From the NCBI RefSeq assembly GCF_020809045.1, contig NZ_CP078079.1, forward strand, positions 992,001-1,056,000: DNA of 64,000 nucleotides. The letters are read 5' to 3'. Shown here in pieces: positions 8,214 through 18,519 of this stretch. The DNA comes from Pseudarthrobacter sp. L1SW. GTDB taxonomy: Bacteria; Actinomycetota; Actinomycetes; Actinomycetales; Micrococcaceae. The notes beneath the pieces were generated by a model. It was given only the letters and a program-made list of their open reading frames with translations, ran no database searches and had not been told where the DNA came from. A program made the translations under genes and the position numbers. Position 1 is the stretch's first letter, and every line of letters starts with the position of its first letter.

Positions 8214-8651
8214 GTGGCAGCTGACCATTCCTCCCACCATCCGCCCGTGGCCACCGGCCGCGGGCGCTCGGTTCCGGCAGGGCCTGCTCTGAGGGGCAGG
8301 CTGCACGCGCTGTGGCACGCCCTGATGGGGGCGGTGGGCCTGGTCATGGGGCTGTTGCCGCACGTCCTGCACCACATCGGGCTGCTGGCCGGGACGGCGC
8401 TGGTCGCGGGGTCGGGCGGTACCGCACTGTTCGGGGTGCTGGGCTTCGTTGCCTCCATTCCCATGCTGGTCCGGCTCCACCGGCGCTTCGGCAGTTGGGT
8501 TGCGCCGGCGCTGGGACTCGTGGTGTTTGCCGCCATGTTCTCCCTGTCCGCGTTCGTCATCGGCCCGGCAGTCAGTGGAACCGCGGAGGACGTAAACCCG
8601 GGCCCGCTACCCACGGTGGACCATACTGACCACCCAGGCGACGGCCACTGA
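8214..8651 (+). CDS. Small His-rich membrane protein
   Basis: 145 residues with three hydrophobic segments (around residues 35-55, 58-82 and 93-115). The N-terminus (ADHSSHHPP) and C-terminus (VDHTDHPGDGH) are both rich in His and Asp, which suggests metal binding. I do not recognise a named family. It is transcribed divergently from the BNR-repeat lipoprotein, and the shared upstream region suggests related regulation. A role in heavy-metal (copper-type) handling is possible but only inferred. Confidence 0.6.
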   Translation: MAADHSSHHPPVATGRGRSVPAGPALRGRLHALWHALMGAVGLVMGLLPHVLHHIGLLAGTALVAGSGGTALFGVLGFVASIPMLVRLHRRFGSWVAPALGLVVFAAMFSLSAFVIGPAVSGTAEDVNPGPLPTVDHTDHPGDGH

Positions 8652-8718
8652 CAACCCATGTTCTGGTGGAAAGCGGGTAGGGTGCCCTTCCCGCCATTGG
8701 CGGATCGACGGGCTGGTC

Positions 8719-9186
8719 TTAGGAGTGTGCCGGACCGCCGAATGACGGACGCCGGCCGGACCGGTAGGCCGATTCGATAACGGCTTCGAGTTCGTCCAGC
8801 ACCGTGTTGTTTCCCGGGAGAACCACGTGGGCCAGAAATTCGGACTCAAGGGTGGCGATGCCTGCCGCCACAGCACCCAGTTTTGCGTCGATGGCCAGTG
8901 CCAGGGCATGCCACGACTTGCGGTTGGCCCGTTCGAGGACTTTTGCGTTTGCCTCGTGAAGCGGGCCGTCGGCAACGTCCCCGCGGATGGTCAGGGCGCC
9001 CTCGGACTGCAACAACGGAAGGACAATCCGGAATTGCCGCCCGCCGCCCTTGAAGGCGACGGCGCTCTGGTCACCGCGTTGGGTGAAAAGGATGTCCGTT
9101 GCCCCATAATCTCCGAGCGACCGGCTGATGTGTTTCCGGGACGCCTCGCTGGTAAACGAATCGCCCCGGGTATATGGACCCGTCAT
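8719..9186 (-). CDS. Conserved hypothetical protein, phage-protein-like
   Basis: 155 residues, soluble. The pattern 'YGATDILFTQRGDQSAVAFK' followed by 'GRQFRIVLPLL' and then a long helical part 'NRKSWHALALAIDAKLGAV' and 'ATLESEFLAHVVLP' resembles small proteins common in actinobacterial phages and prophages. Family function is unknown. There are no neighbouring phage genes, so it may be a domesticated or stray gene. Confidence 0.6.
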   Translation of the reverse strand: MTGPYTRGDSFTSEASRKHISRSLGDYGATDILFTQRGDQSAVAFKGGGRQFRIVLPLLQSEGALTIRGDVADGPLHEANAKVLERANRKSWHALALAIDAKLGAVAAGIATLESEFLAHVVLPGNNTVLDELEAVIESAYRSGRRPSFGGPAHS

Positions 9187-9292
9187 TCTTCAACTATGCG
9201 CCTCCCAGCCTCCCTTTCCTGCATGACAGGTATCTGAGCGGAGCGAATCTGCGCCAGACTGGAGGTCGCACCCCTTACGAAAGCAGATTCCC

Positions 9293-9559
9293 GTGATTAC
9301 TCTCCAGCAGGACGCAGACGGCTTCATCCGGATGAACAGGCACTACCCCAACAGCGTCCGGATCAGGATCGCCTTCACCGACGGCAGCACCGGGGAGTTC
9401 TCCGGCCTTACCCTCAACAACGCCTACGATGCTGCCCTCGCGGAGTTCCGCGCGAAGAACAACCTGGACGCGCGGGGGTTCTCCAGGACGCCGGCGGGCC
9501 GAACGAACTCCGGCAACAAGGTTGATTTCGTTCCGGTGCATCCGGGCATGGGGGAGTAA
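9293..9559 (+). CDS. Hypothetical small protein
   Basis: 88 residues beginning with GTG, no membrane segment. A beta-rich N-terminal half (SVRIRIAFTDGSTGEFSGLTL) is followed by a helix (NNAYDAALAEFRAKNN) and a basic tail. I do not recognise the family. No strong ribosome binding site is visible, but codon use is in line with neighbours. Confidence 0.5.
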   Translation: MITLQQDADGFIRMNRHYPNSVRIRIAFTDGSTGEFSGLTLNNAYDAALAEFRAKNNLDARGFSRTPAGRTNSGNKVDFVPVHPGMGE

Positions 9560-9564
9560 CCAGC

Positions 9565-12237
9565 TCAATCCTGGGGGACCCTGGACGCGGCATGATTCTC
9601 GATTGTGACGGTCCCGGCGTCCCCGTCCACGCTGACCTGCTGCCCGCTGCTGAGCCGCTGCGTGGCAACCCCGGTTCCCAGGACGGCCGGGATGCCGTAC
9701 TCGCGGGCCACGATGGAGCTGTGGCTGAGCGGGCCGCCGACGTCCGTCACCACGCCGGACGCCATCGCAAACAGGGACGTCCAGGCAGGCGTGGTGATGC
9801 GGGCAACCAGCACCTCGCCGGGCTGCATCTGGCCGAAATCCTGGGGGCCCCGCAGGACCCGGGCTGGTGCGGTCACCTTGCCGGAGCTCGCCCCGGCGCC
9901 CTTGATCACGTCCCCGGGCTGGTGCTGTGAGCCTGCCGGCATCATGGAGCCGAATGCCTTGTCCATCCAGCGGCGCTCCGGCAGCATCTGCGGGGCGGCG
10001 GCCTTCGCCTGGCCCCGCCACAGCATCCTGCGCTCCTCCACGGCAGCGGCGCGGACGGGCCTGCCGGCCCCGGCAATTGCGGCGCCGCCGCGGGACTCCC
10101 TATCGGCAAGCCCGAAGTCGACGGCGCTCCCCAGCTCCTGGAACCGTAGCCAGAACACGTCCTCCGGCGCGGCGAGGACACCCGAGTCCACCAGCCGCCG
10201 CCCGAGCTCCAGCAGGATCCGCCGCAGCAGCGGCCATGCAAGCCCGACGTCCGCCAGGGCGTCCTCGCGGATCGGCGCGGTCTCCTGCGCCCACCCCAGC
10301 AGCCGCCGGAACACGGCCCGGCGGCGCGGCCCCAGCCGGCTGGCCATCTGTTCAGTGAGGGACTCCCGTCGCTCGGTCAGCAGCCGCTGCCGTTCATGCG
10401 GGTCTGTGCCCTGCCCGCGCAGGTAAAACTTAACGGTCTCCAGCTGGGCGGAGGGATCGTCAGCGGGCACCGGGCTTGCGAAGTCCAGGTTGTAGACGGC
10501 GTGGCCAAAGCGGTCCAGGTGCTCCCTGAATGTGAAGCGCCACTCCTGCCACAGGACGTCGTCCACCCCTGCGGGCGCGGAACCGGTGCGCTGGCACTCG
10601 GCGAGTTCCGCCGTCTGCCGTTCCAGCAAAGCCGCTGCCAGGGCGGGATCGCTGCGCGCCCAGCCGGCGAGGTCATACAGCGACTTCTCCGCCCGGATGG
10701 GTTCGCTGTCGAATCCCAGGAGGAAGGTCTGGGCGGGCGGATCGCCGTGGCGCCGGAGGACCTTGTCATAGAAAGCCCGGAAGGAGATTTCGCTCACGGT
10801 GGCGAGCGGAATGATGGACTGCACGGCGGTGTAATACACGGTGCCGGCGTCCAGGAGGGCCTGAGCCCCCGCCAGCAGTTCCTCCCCGGAGAGCTCCGCC
10901 GGCGCCTTCACGGACCAGTCCTTGATCACCCGCTCGTAGCGCGGATGCGAATATTCGCGCCAACCCGCGATGCCCATGTGCCCCTTGCCGCGGGCCAGCG
11001 CACCGAGTGCCGTGAACAGCCTGCCCGTCAGCCGCCACATCCCCGAGGTCCGGTAGTAGTAATAGGCGTAGCCGTTGATGGTGGGAAAGTGGAGATCCTC
11101 CTCGCGGAGGACGTTCTTGCCCGTCGCTTCCGCCATCAGCGCCCGCAGCGAGCGCGACACAGAACCGTCGATCATGTCGGCAAAGAGCGGGGAAAGCGGG
11201 TCCGGCAGCTGTTCCACGATGCTCGCGCGGAAATAGAGGCCCTTCGGATAGGGAAGTGGCCAGGTCTCCGGGGTGTCAGCCGCGGGTTCGGGCAACGCCG
11301 TGATGGGCCGGGACTGCAGCAGGAAGAACTTGCCGCCGGCCCGGGCCCACTCGATGTCCTGTGGCGCGCCGAAGTGGTCCGCGATCCGCTTGCCGTAGCT
11401 GGCCAGTTCGGCCGCTGCCTGGTCGTCCAGGACGGGCGCACGACGGCGGGCTGCCGCCACCGGCTCCTCCCGGGTTCCGTTCTCCGCGGCGACGGTCATG
11501 ACGTCCTTGTCGGCTGTCTGCCGCGACACCACGGCGCCCGTTCCGGCCTCGACCACGATGTCATCCGTGGTGACCGTCCCACTGACCACGGCCTCGCCCA
11601 GCCCCCACGCGGCGCTGATGACCGCCTGGTCCCGACGCCCGTTCGCGGGGTTGGCGGTGAACATCACCCCCGCGGCCTCGGCCTCCACCATCTGCTGGAT
11701 CACGACGGCGAGGCGCACCTCCTGCGGCGGCACGCCTTCGCGGGCGCGGTACTTCATGGCGCGTGCCGTCCAGAGGGAGGCCCAGCAGTCGATCACGGCT
11801 TTGGCCAGTGCCTCCTCGCCGCGGACGTTCAGGTAGCTTTCCTGCTGCCCGGCGAAACTGGCCGATTCCAGGTCCTCGGCGGTGGCGGAGGAACGGACCG
11901 AAACGGCTGTGTCCCCGCCGCCCAGGCGCGTGTAGGCGGCCTTGAGTTCGGCGGCGATTCCGGCCGGCATGGCGCCGTTCCGGAACAGGTCACGGATCCG
12001 CTCCGAGGCGGCCTCGTAGTCCTGCGGCGGCGCGTTTGCTGGAAGCGAGGCATGTTCCTGGATCCGCGCGGCGAGGTTGTTCTCGCTGACGAACTCCGAG
12101 TACGCGGCGGTGGTCAGGACAAACCCCGGCGGGACTGGCAGCCCGGCCTGGATGAGGCCGCCGAGGCCCACCGCCTTGCCGCCGGCCACGGCCACATCCC
12201 CGCGTCCCACAGCTGACAGATCGCTGACGTACGTCAT
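9565..12237 (-). CDS. Rifampin-phosphotransferase-like PEP/pyruvate-binding enzyme
   Basis: 890 residues. Residues ~1-320 are a PPDK_N ATP-binding domain ('GGKAVGLGGLIQAGLPVPPG', 'SVRSSATAEDLESASFAGQQ'). A large middle domain follows. The PEP-utilising mobile His domain is at the very C-terminus, with 'GGPLSHSSIVAREYGIPAV' and catalytic His839. PEP synthase has this His domain in the centre and a TIM barrel after it, so the order here is that of rifampin phosphotransferases (RPH), which transfer the beta-phosphate of ATP to rifamycin. Many RPH-like proteins have other substrates. The start overlaps the DUF998 stop (ATGA), so translation is coupled. Confidence 0.82.
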   Translation of the reverse strand: MTYVSDLSAVGRGDVAVAGGKAVGLGGLIQAGLPVPPGFVLTTAAYSEFVSENNLAARIQEHASLPANAPPQDYEAASERIRDLFRNGAMPAGIAAELKAAYTRLGGGDTAVSVRSSATAEDLESASFAGQQESYLNVRGEEALAKAVIDCWASLWTARAMKYRAREGVPPQEVRLAVVIQQMVEAEAAGVMFTANPANGRRDQAVISAAWGLGEAVVSGTVTTDDIVVEAGTGAVVSRQTADKDVMTVAAENGTREEPVAAARRRAPVLDDQAAAELASYGKRIADHFGAPQDIEWARAGGKFFLLQSRPITALPEPAADTPETWPLPYPKGLYFRASIVEQLPDPLSPLFADMIDGSVSRSLRALMAEATGKNVLREEDLHFPTINGYAYYYYRTSGMWRLTGRLFTALGALARGKGHMGIAGWREYSHPRYERVIKDWSVKAPAELSGEELLAGAQALLDAGTVYYTAVQSIIPLATVSEISFRAFYDKVLRRHGDPPAQTFLLGFDSEPIRAEKSLYDLAGWARSDPALAAALLERQTAELAECQRTGSAPAGVDDVLWQEWRFTFREHLDRFGHAVYNLDFASPVPADDPSAQLETVKFYLRGQGTDPHERQRLLTERRESLTEQMASRLGPRRRAVFRRLLGWAQETAPIREDALADVGLAWPLLRRILLELGRRLVDSGVLAAPEDVFWLRFQELGSAVDFGLADRESRGGAAIAGAGRPVRAAAVEERRMLWRGQAKAAAPQMLPERRWMDKAFGSMMPAGSQHQPGDVIKGAGASSGKVTAPARVLRGPQDFGQMQPGEVLVARITTPAWTSLFAMASGVVTDVGGPLSHSSIVAREYGIPAVLGTGVATQRLSSGQQVSVDGDAGTVTIENHAASRVPQD

Positions 12238-12929
12238 GGCCTGGGCTCCTTGCTGCCCGGCGCCGGCACCTCTGAAGGCCGTTTCCACAGCACGACGGCG
12301 AGGACTGCCACCCACAGCAGGAACACCCCGATGCTGATTCTTTCGCCGATACCCAGCACCAGGTTCGGTCCCGGGGCGGCCATGAACGCCACCATGCCCA
12401 TCACCGCGGACGCGGCCAGCGAGGCGATCGAGTATATCCGCATCCCGCCGCGGAACCCCACCGCCACAAAGCACATCGCGGCGACCATCAGTGCGAGCTG
12501 GACGTTGGTGACGAGGATGTGCATCGGTATGGAGGTATCGTCGCCCACCCGCAACGGGTAGAGGGCTCCCATGATGTTCCACAACCCGTACGCGGTGAGC
12601 AGCCCGGCGCCGATCCGCAGGGCCCGGTTGCCGGACACGGACAGCCAGGCGCCCACGCCGAAGGCGGTGAACAGCACCGTGTAGAGCCACGTGAACGGGG
12701 CAAGGACGTCGCGGCCGGGGGAGCCGACGGCGAACAGTTCGCTCACCATCTGTTCTGTGCGGCGGTAACCCTCCCAGCGGGACGCTGCCACGAAGTCAGT
12801 GAAGACCACGTAGAGCAGTGACGACGCCGGCCCGGCAAGCAGGAGGCCTTTGCGCAGCGCGTCACGGCGTGCGCCTTCAAAAGGGACGGCCCGCCTGCGC
12901 TGGGGGAGCCGTCGTCTTGCAATGGACAT
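12234..12929 (-). CDS. DUF998 membrane protein
   Basis: 231 residues with about six hydrophobic helices and a basic N-terminus. The segment 'EGYRRTEQMVSELFAVGSPG' is the conserved first loop of DUF998 proteins. Function is unknown. ATG 12929 is chosen (MSIARRR) because the upstream extension is Pro/Ala-rich and not conserved-looking. It is first in a two-gene unit with the RPH-like enzyme, overlapping it by 4 bp. Confidence 0.8.
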   Translation of the reverse strand: MSIARRRLPQRRRAVPFEGARRDALRKGLLLAGPASSLLYVVFTDFVAASRWEGYRRTEQMVSELFAVGSPGRDVLAPFTWLYTVLFTAFGVGAWLSVSGNRALRIGAGLLTAYGLWNIMGALYPLRVGDDTSIPMHILVTNVQLALMVAAMCFVAVGFRGGMRIYSIASLAASAVMGMVAFMAAPGPNLVLGIGERISIGVFLLWVAVLAVVLWKRPSEVPAPGSKEPRP

Positions 12930-13240
12930 TGTTGGAAAATCCTCAGAGCCCGCGGCCCGGCAAAGGTTCGGTGCGGGGCCCGCGGGCGCCTGCCCCGGCA
13001 CCTACCTGTTTCAGGGTGCGGCCGTGCAGGGGGAACCGGTAGGGCCGAACGGCCTTGGCCGCACGCCATTAGGTAACAGGGCATATTGACGGCCCGCAGG
13101 CGGAGGAATAGTTTCTGCGTTAACGGGGCAGTTCACCCCGTTCCACGGAATCAGGCGCCCGGGCTGGGCCGCTTCTGCGCGGGGCACCCTCCAATCGCCG
13201 TGGACTGACGGATGGAATGAAAAGCAGGAGGGAAACGGCC

Positions 13241-13561
13241 ATGCCGAAGTATCTGTTTGAAGCAACGTACGTTGGACAGGGCATCAAGGGGCTGATGCAG
13301 GAGGGCGGCACCAAGCGCCGCGATGCTCTGACGGAGGCACTGAAATCCGTAGGAGGCTCGCTGGAGAGCTTCTACTACGCCTTTGGCTACTACGACGTCC
13401 TTGGCGTTTTTGAGGCGCCGGATGATGCAAGCGCTGCAGCACTGTCGCTGCTGATCAATTCGACGGGGAACGTCAACGTCCGCCTGAAGCCGCTCCTGAC
13501 GGTGGAGGACATCGACGAGGCCGCCAAGAAGACGCCGTCCTACCGGGCCCCGGGACAGTAA
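13241..13561 (+). CDS. GYD-domain protein
   Basis: 106 residues. 'YLFEATYVGQGIKGL' at the start and 'SLESFYYAFGYYDVLGVFEA' in the middle are the signature of the GYD domain, a small ferredoxin-like dimeric fold of unknown function. ATG 13241 has AGGAGG nine bases upstream. It is followed by a strong palindrome that may end transcription. Confidence 0.85.
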   Translation: MPKYLFEATYVGQGIKGLMQEGGTKRRDALTEALKSVGGSLESFYYAFGYYDVLGVFEAPDDASAAALSLLINSTGNVNVRLKPLLTVEDIDEAAKKTPSYRAPGQ

Positions 13562-13583
13562 GGAGGGGCTGGCACGTTGGCGG

Positions 13584-13616
13584 GCGGCCGCCGTCGTGCA
13601 TAACGACGGCGGCCGC
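13584..13616. repeat. REP-like palindrome (GCCGCCGTCGT family), likely terminator
   Basis: Perfect 14-bp inverted repeat GCGGCCGCCGTCGT (13584-13597) and ACGACGGCGGCCGC (13603-13616) with a 5-base loop, 22 bp after the GYD gene. The same core recurs at 17121-17154 and, as half sites, at 26045 and 32898. Confidence 0.75.
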
Positions 13617-13694
13617 TGGCTGCGTACGGCAGGGGGTGCCGTGAAAAGCGGTAACGGTTGCGCCATGTGGCGATGCGGGTTGTTAGCATGGTGA

Positions 13695-16119
<2,425 letters not shown>

Positions 16120-16294
16120 CGGCTCGATGCCCTCCCCGGCCGCCTCTCTTTCCCTGCGGCCGCCCCTTCGAAAGGAACCTCACTACATCGTCCAGCGCGC
16201 CGGCGCCTGCCATCAGGGCCAAAAGTCCGGACCTGCCCGTTACCCGCGTGATGAGGAGTACACCACGGCAGAATGCGGTCCGTTCATGCTGCTT

Positions 16295-16399
16295 TTCGGC
16301 TCCGGTCAGGCGGCGTTCGGCTCCGGTCAGGCCGAGTTCGGCTCCGGTGAGGACGCGTTCGGCTCTGCTCAGGCCGAGTTCGGCTCCGGTCAGGCGGCC
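16295..16399. repeat. 21-bp tandem repeat, 5 units
   Basis: Five consecutive units beginning TTCGGCTCCGGTCAGGC start at 16295, 16316, 16337, 16358 and 16379. The last unit contains the stop codon of the minus-strand gene that follows, so the array extends its 3' end. The GCCGAGTTCGGC junction is itself palindromic. Confidence 0.88.
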
Positions 16400-16833
16400 T
16401 TCGGCCGGGACTGTGCGAGGAAGGCCTCCAGTGCTTCGAGGGCCGCGTCCGCGTCGTTGAAGGCCGGGTTGTTATGCGGGTGGAGGCGGTGCAGAAGGCC
16501 GCCGTTGTACTGGAGGCGGCGGCGGGCCGTGCCCACGGCGCGGCTGGCATAGGCCACGTTGCCGGAGTGCCGGAGCAGGGGGAGGGTCAGGCCCTGGAGC
16601 GAGCCCAGGGCGACGGCGAGGACACTGGCATCCATCTGGTGTCCTGCGGCACGGTGATGCCGCAGCTGTACGGCGAATGCGTCCCAGACTTCCCTTGCTG
16701 CAATCCGCGCCACTTCCGTGCGCGCTTCGGCGTCCGGAAGGCCTTTGTCCGTGAGCTGCCCATACAAGCACTCGAGCCGGTCTTCCGGGCGCGAGGTCAC
16801 GGCGGCATGGAGCGTGAAAATGTCAGCCGGCAT
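16390..16833 (-). CDS. Hypothetical protein
   Basis: 147 residues, mostly helical and soluble, with 'REVWDAFAVQLRHHRAAGHQ' and 'LRHSGNVAYASRAVGTARRR' as its most distinctive segments. I do not recognise the family. ATG 16833 (MPADIF) is chosen because GAAAGGAG lies six bases upstream; a longer frame to 16878 lacks a site. Its stop codon lies inside the terminal copy of a 21-bp tandem array. Confidence 0.65.
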   Translation of the reverse strand: MPADIFTLHAAVTSRPEDRLECLYGQLTDKGLPDAEARTEVARIAAREVWDAFAVQLRHHRAAGHQMDASVLAVALGSLQGLTLPLLRHSGNVAYASRAVGTARRRLQYNGGLLHRLHPHNNPAFNDADAALEALEAFLAQSRPKAA

Positions 16834-17275
16834 GCCGCTCCTTTCAAAGGACCGCCACACCGGTGTCCACGCTGACACCGGGGTGGCGTGCTTTCAGTTC
16901 CTCCAGCACGGAACGTATGCGTTCCGCATGGAAAAGCCGCTCCGGCCTCGCAACCTAAGGACCCGGACGGCGCCTTTCCAAGGATGGCAAGCGCTTCCAG
17001 CCCAGCCATAGGGCAGAAAGTCCCGGACTTGATCCACCCCGGTTGGCAAACAGTTTGGCAGCACCCTGGCAAGCGGCCGCCGTCGTACATCTTGCCCGGT
17101 GGCCGTCGTACATCTTGTCCGGTGCCGCCGTCGTACTTTTACGACGGCGGCACCTGGCTGGGTGCCGTGACCCCTGCCCAGATTTCCGTTCGCCCGCCGT
17201 ACTCCTTGTGGTTACCTCGGCGGCATAGGTTGAACGCGCCGTCGTTCGTACCGCCATTCACTGCCAAGGAGACCC
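16834..17275. other. Gene-free stretch with repeat elements
   Basis: No gene is supported. The stretch holds two direct 23-bp copies of CCGTCGTACATCTTGYCCGG (17080-17102, 17103-17125) running into the palindrome at 17121-17154, and then the promoter and AAGGAG site of the EEP-family gene. Confidence 0.6.
17121..17154. repeat. REP-like 15-bp perfect palindrome
   Basis: GGTGCCGCCGTCGTA (17121-17135), loop CTTT, then TACGACGGCGGCACC (17140-17154). The stem is perfect. The core GCCGCCGTCGTA is the same as at 13584. It is preceded by two direct 23-bp copies of the half site. Confidence 0.85.
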
Positions 17276-18511
17276 ATGTCCACGAGACGCCCCGCCACCG
17301 CTGCCTTCACCGCTGCCGTTCTGGGCAGCCTCGCCGTTGGTTTCGGCGGGACTCCGGCAGCCGCCGAGCCCGCAAAGGACCACGCCGTGGACCTGCGGGT
17401 GGCCACCTACAACCTGTCGCTGAACCGGGCAAGCGCGGGCGAGCTCGAGGCTGATCTCAGTACTCCGGACGACCCGCAGGCGCGCACCGTGGCCGAGGTC
17501 ATCCAGCGGGCCAACCCGGACGTCATCCTGCTCAATGAGTTCGACTACGTGCCCAATACGCGCGCCGCCGATTTGTTCCGCGACAATTACCTGGCGGTGG
17601 GGCAGGGCGGGGCCGATCCCGTGGACTACCCGTATGCCTACGTGGCGCCGTCCAACACCGGGATCGCCAGCGGGTTCGACCTCAACAACAACGGCCAGGT
17701 GGCGGGCGGCGACGACGCCTTCGGCTTTGGTGTGTTCGAGGGCCAGTACGGTATGGCCATCCTGTCGAAGTATCCCATCGCCACGGAGAATGTGCGGACA
17801 TTCCAGAACTTCCTGTGGAAGGACATGCCGGGGGCGCTCTTGCCGGACAACCCGGCGACGCCCGAACCGGCGGACTGGTACTCCCCGGAGGAGCTCGGGG
17901 TGGTGCGACTGTCCAGCAAGTCGCACTGGGATGTTCCGGTGAAGGTGGGCAGTGAAACGCTGCATGTGCTCGCCTCGCACCCCACGCCGCCCACCTTCGA
18001 CGGCCCCGAGGACCGGAACGGCCGCCGCAACCACGATGAGATCCGGTTCTGGGCCGACTACGTCACCCCGGGCAAGTCGGCGTACATCGTGGACGATGAG
18101 GGCGGGAAACGCGGGCTCCTGCCGAGCGAGCAGTTTGTTATCCTCGGCGACCAGAACGCGGACCCGCTCGACGGGGACTCCGTGGATGCCGCGATCAACC
18201 AGCTGCTGGATTCCAAGCAGGTCATCGACCCGCTGCCGGCTTCCGCCGGTGCGGCGGAGGCCGCAGCCTTGCAGGGCGGAGCAAACACCACCCACAAGGG
18301 CGACCCCCGCTATGACACGGCAGACTTTTCCGACAAGGCACCCGGAAACCTGCGGGCCGACTACGTGCTGCCTTCACGCAAGATCCGGGTGCTCGATTCC
18401 GGCGTGTTCTGGCCCGCTCAGGCCGACCCTCTGTCCCGGCTGACCGGCGCCTACCCGTTCCCGGGTAGCGACCACCGCCTCGTGTGGGCGGACCTGCAGG
18501 TGCGCGGCTAA
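17276..18511 (+). CDS. Secreted endonuclease/exonuclease/phosphatase-family protein
   Basis: 411 residues. Signal peptide (residues 1-30, 'AAVLGSLAVGFGGTPAAAEP'). EEP motifs: 'RVATYNLSLNRA' at the start, 'PDVILLNEFDYV' with the metal-binding Glu, 'VLASHPTPPTF', 'FVILGDQNADPLDGDS' and the terminal 'FPGSDHRLVWADLQV' with the catalytic Asp-His. It should be a secreted metal-dependent phosphohydrolase (nuclease, phosphatase or phytase-like). AAGGAG precedes the ATG. It converges with the SulP gene, leaving only 8 bp between them. Confidence 0.88.
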   Translation: MSTRRPATAAFTAAVLGSLAVGFGGTPAAAEPAKDHAVDLRVATYNLSLNRASAGELEADLSTPDDPQARTVAEVIQRANPDVILLNEFDYVPNTRAADLFRDNYLAVGQGGADPVDYPYAYVAPSNTGIASGFDLNNNGQVAGGDDAFGFGVFEGQYGMAILSKYPIATENVRTFQNFLWKDMPGALLPDNPATPEPADWYSPEELGVVRLSSKSHWDVPVKVGSETLHVLASHPTPPTFDGPEDRNGRRNHDEIRFWADYVTPGKSAYIVDDEGGKRGLLPSEQFVILGDQNADPLDGDSVDAAINQLLDSKQVIDPLPASAGAAEAAALQGGANTTHKGDPRYDTADFSDKAPGNLRADYVLPSRKIRVLDSGVFWPAQADPLSRLTGAYPFPGSDHRLVWADLQVRG

Positions 18512-18519
18512 CTAACCCG

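Noticed and set aside
10396..12216. 606-residue plus-strand frame opposite the RPH-like gene
   Set aside because: Low-complexity composition, no domains, fully antisense to a well-supported enzyme.
9565..12237. Assignment as phosphoenolpyruvate synthase (ppsA)
   Set aside because: The His domain is C-terminal and there is no C-terminal TIM barrel, so the architecture is RPH-like.
16295..16399. CRISPR array
   Set aside because: The units are contiguous 21-bp copies with no unique spacers and no cas genes nearby.
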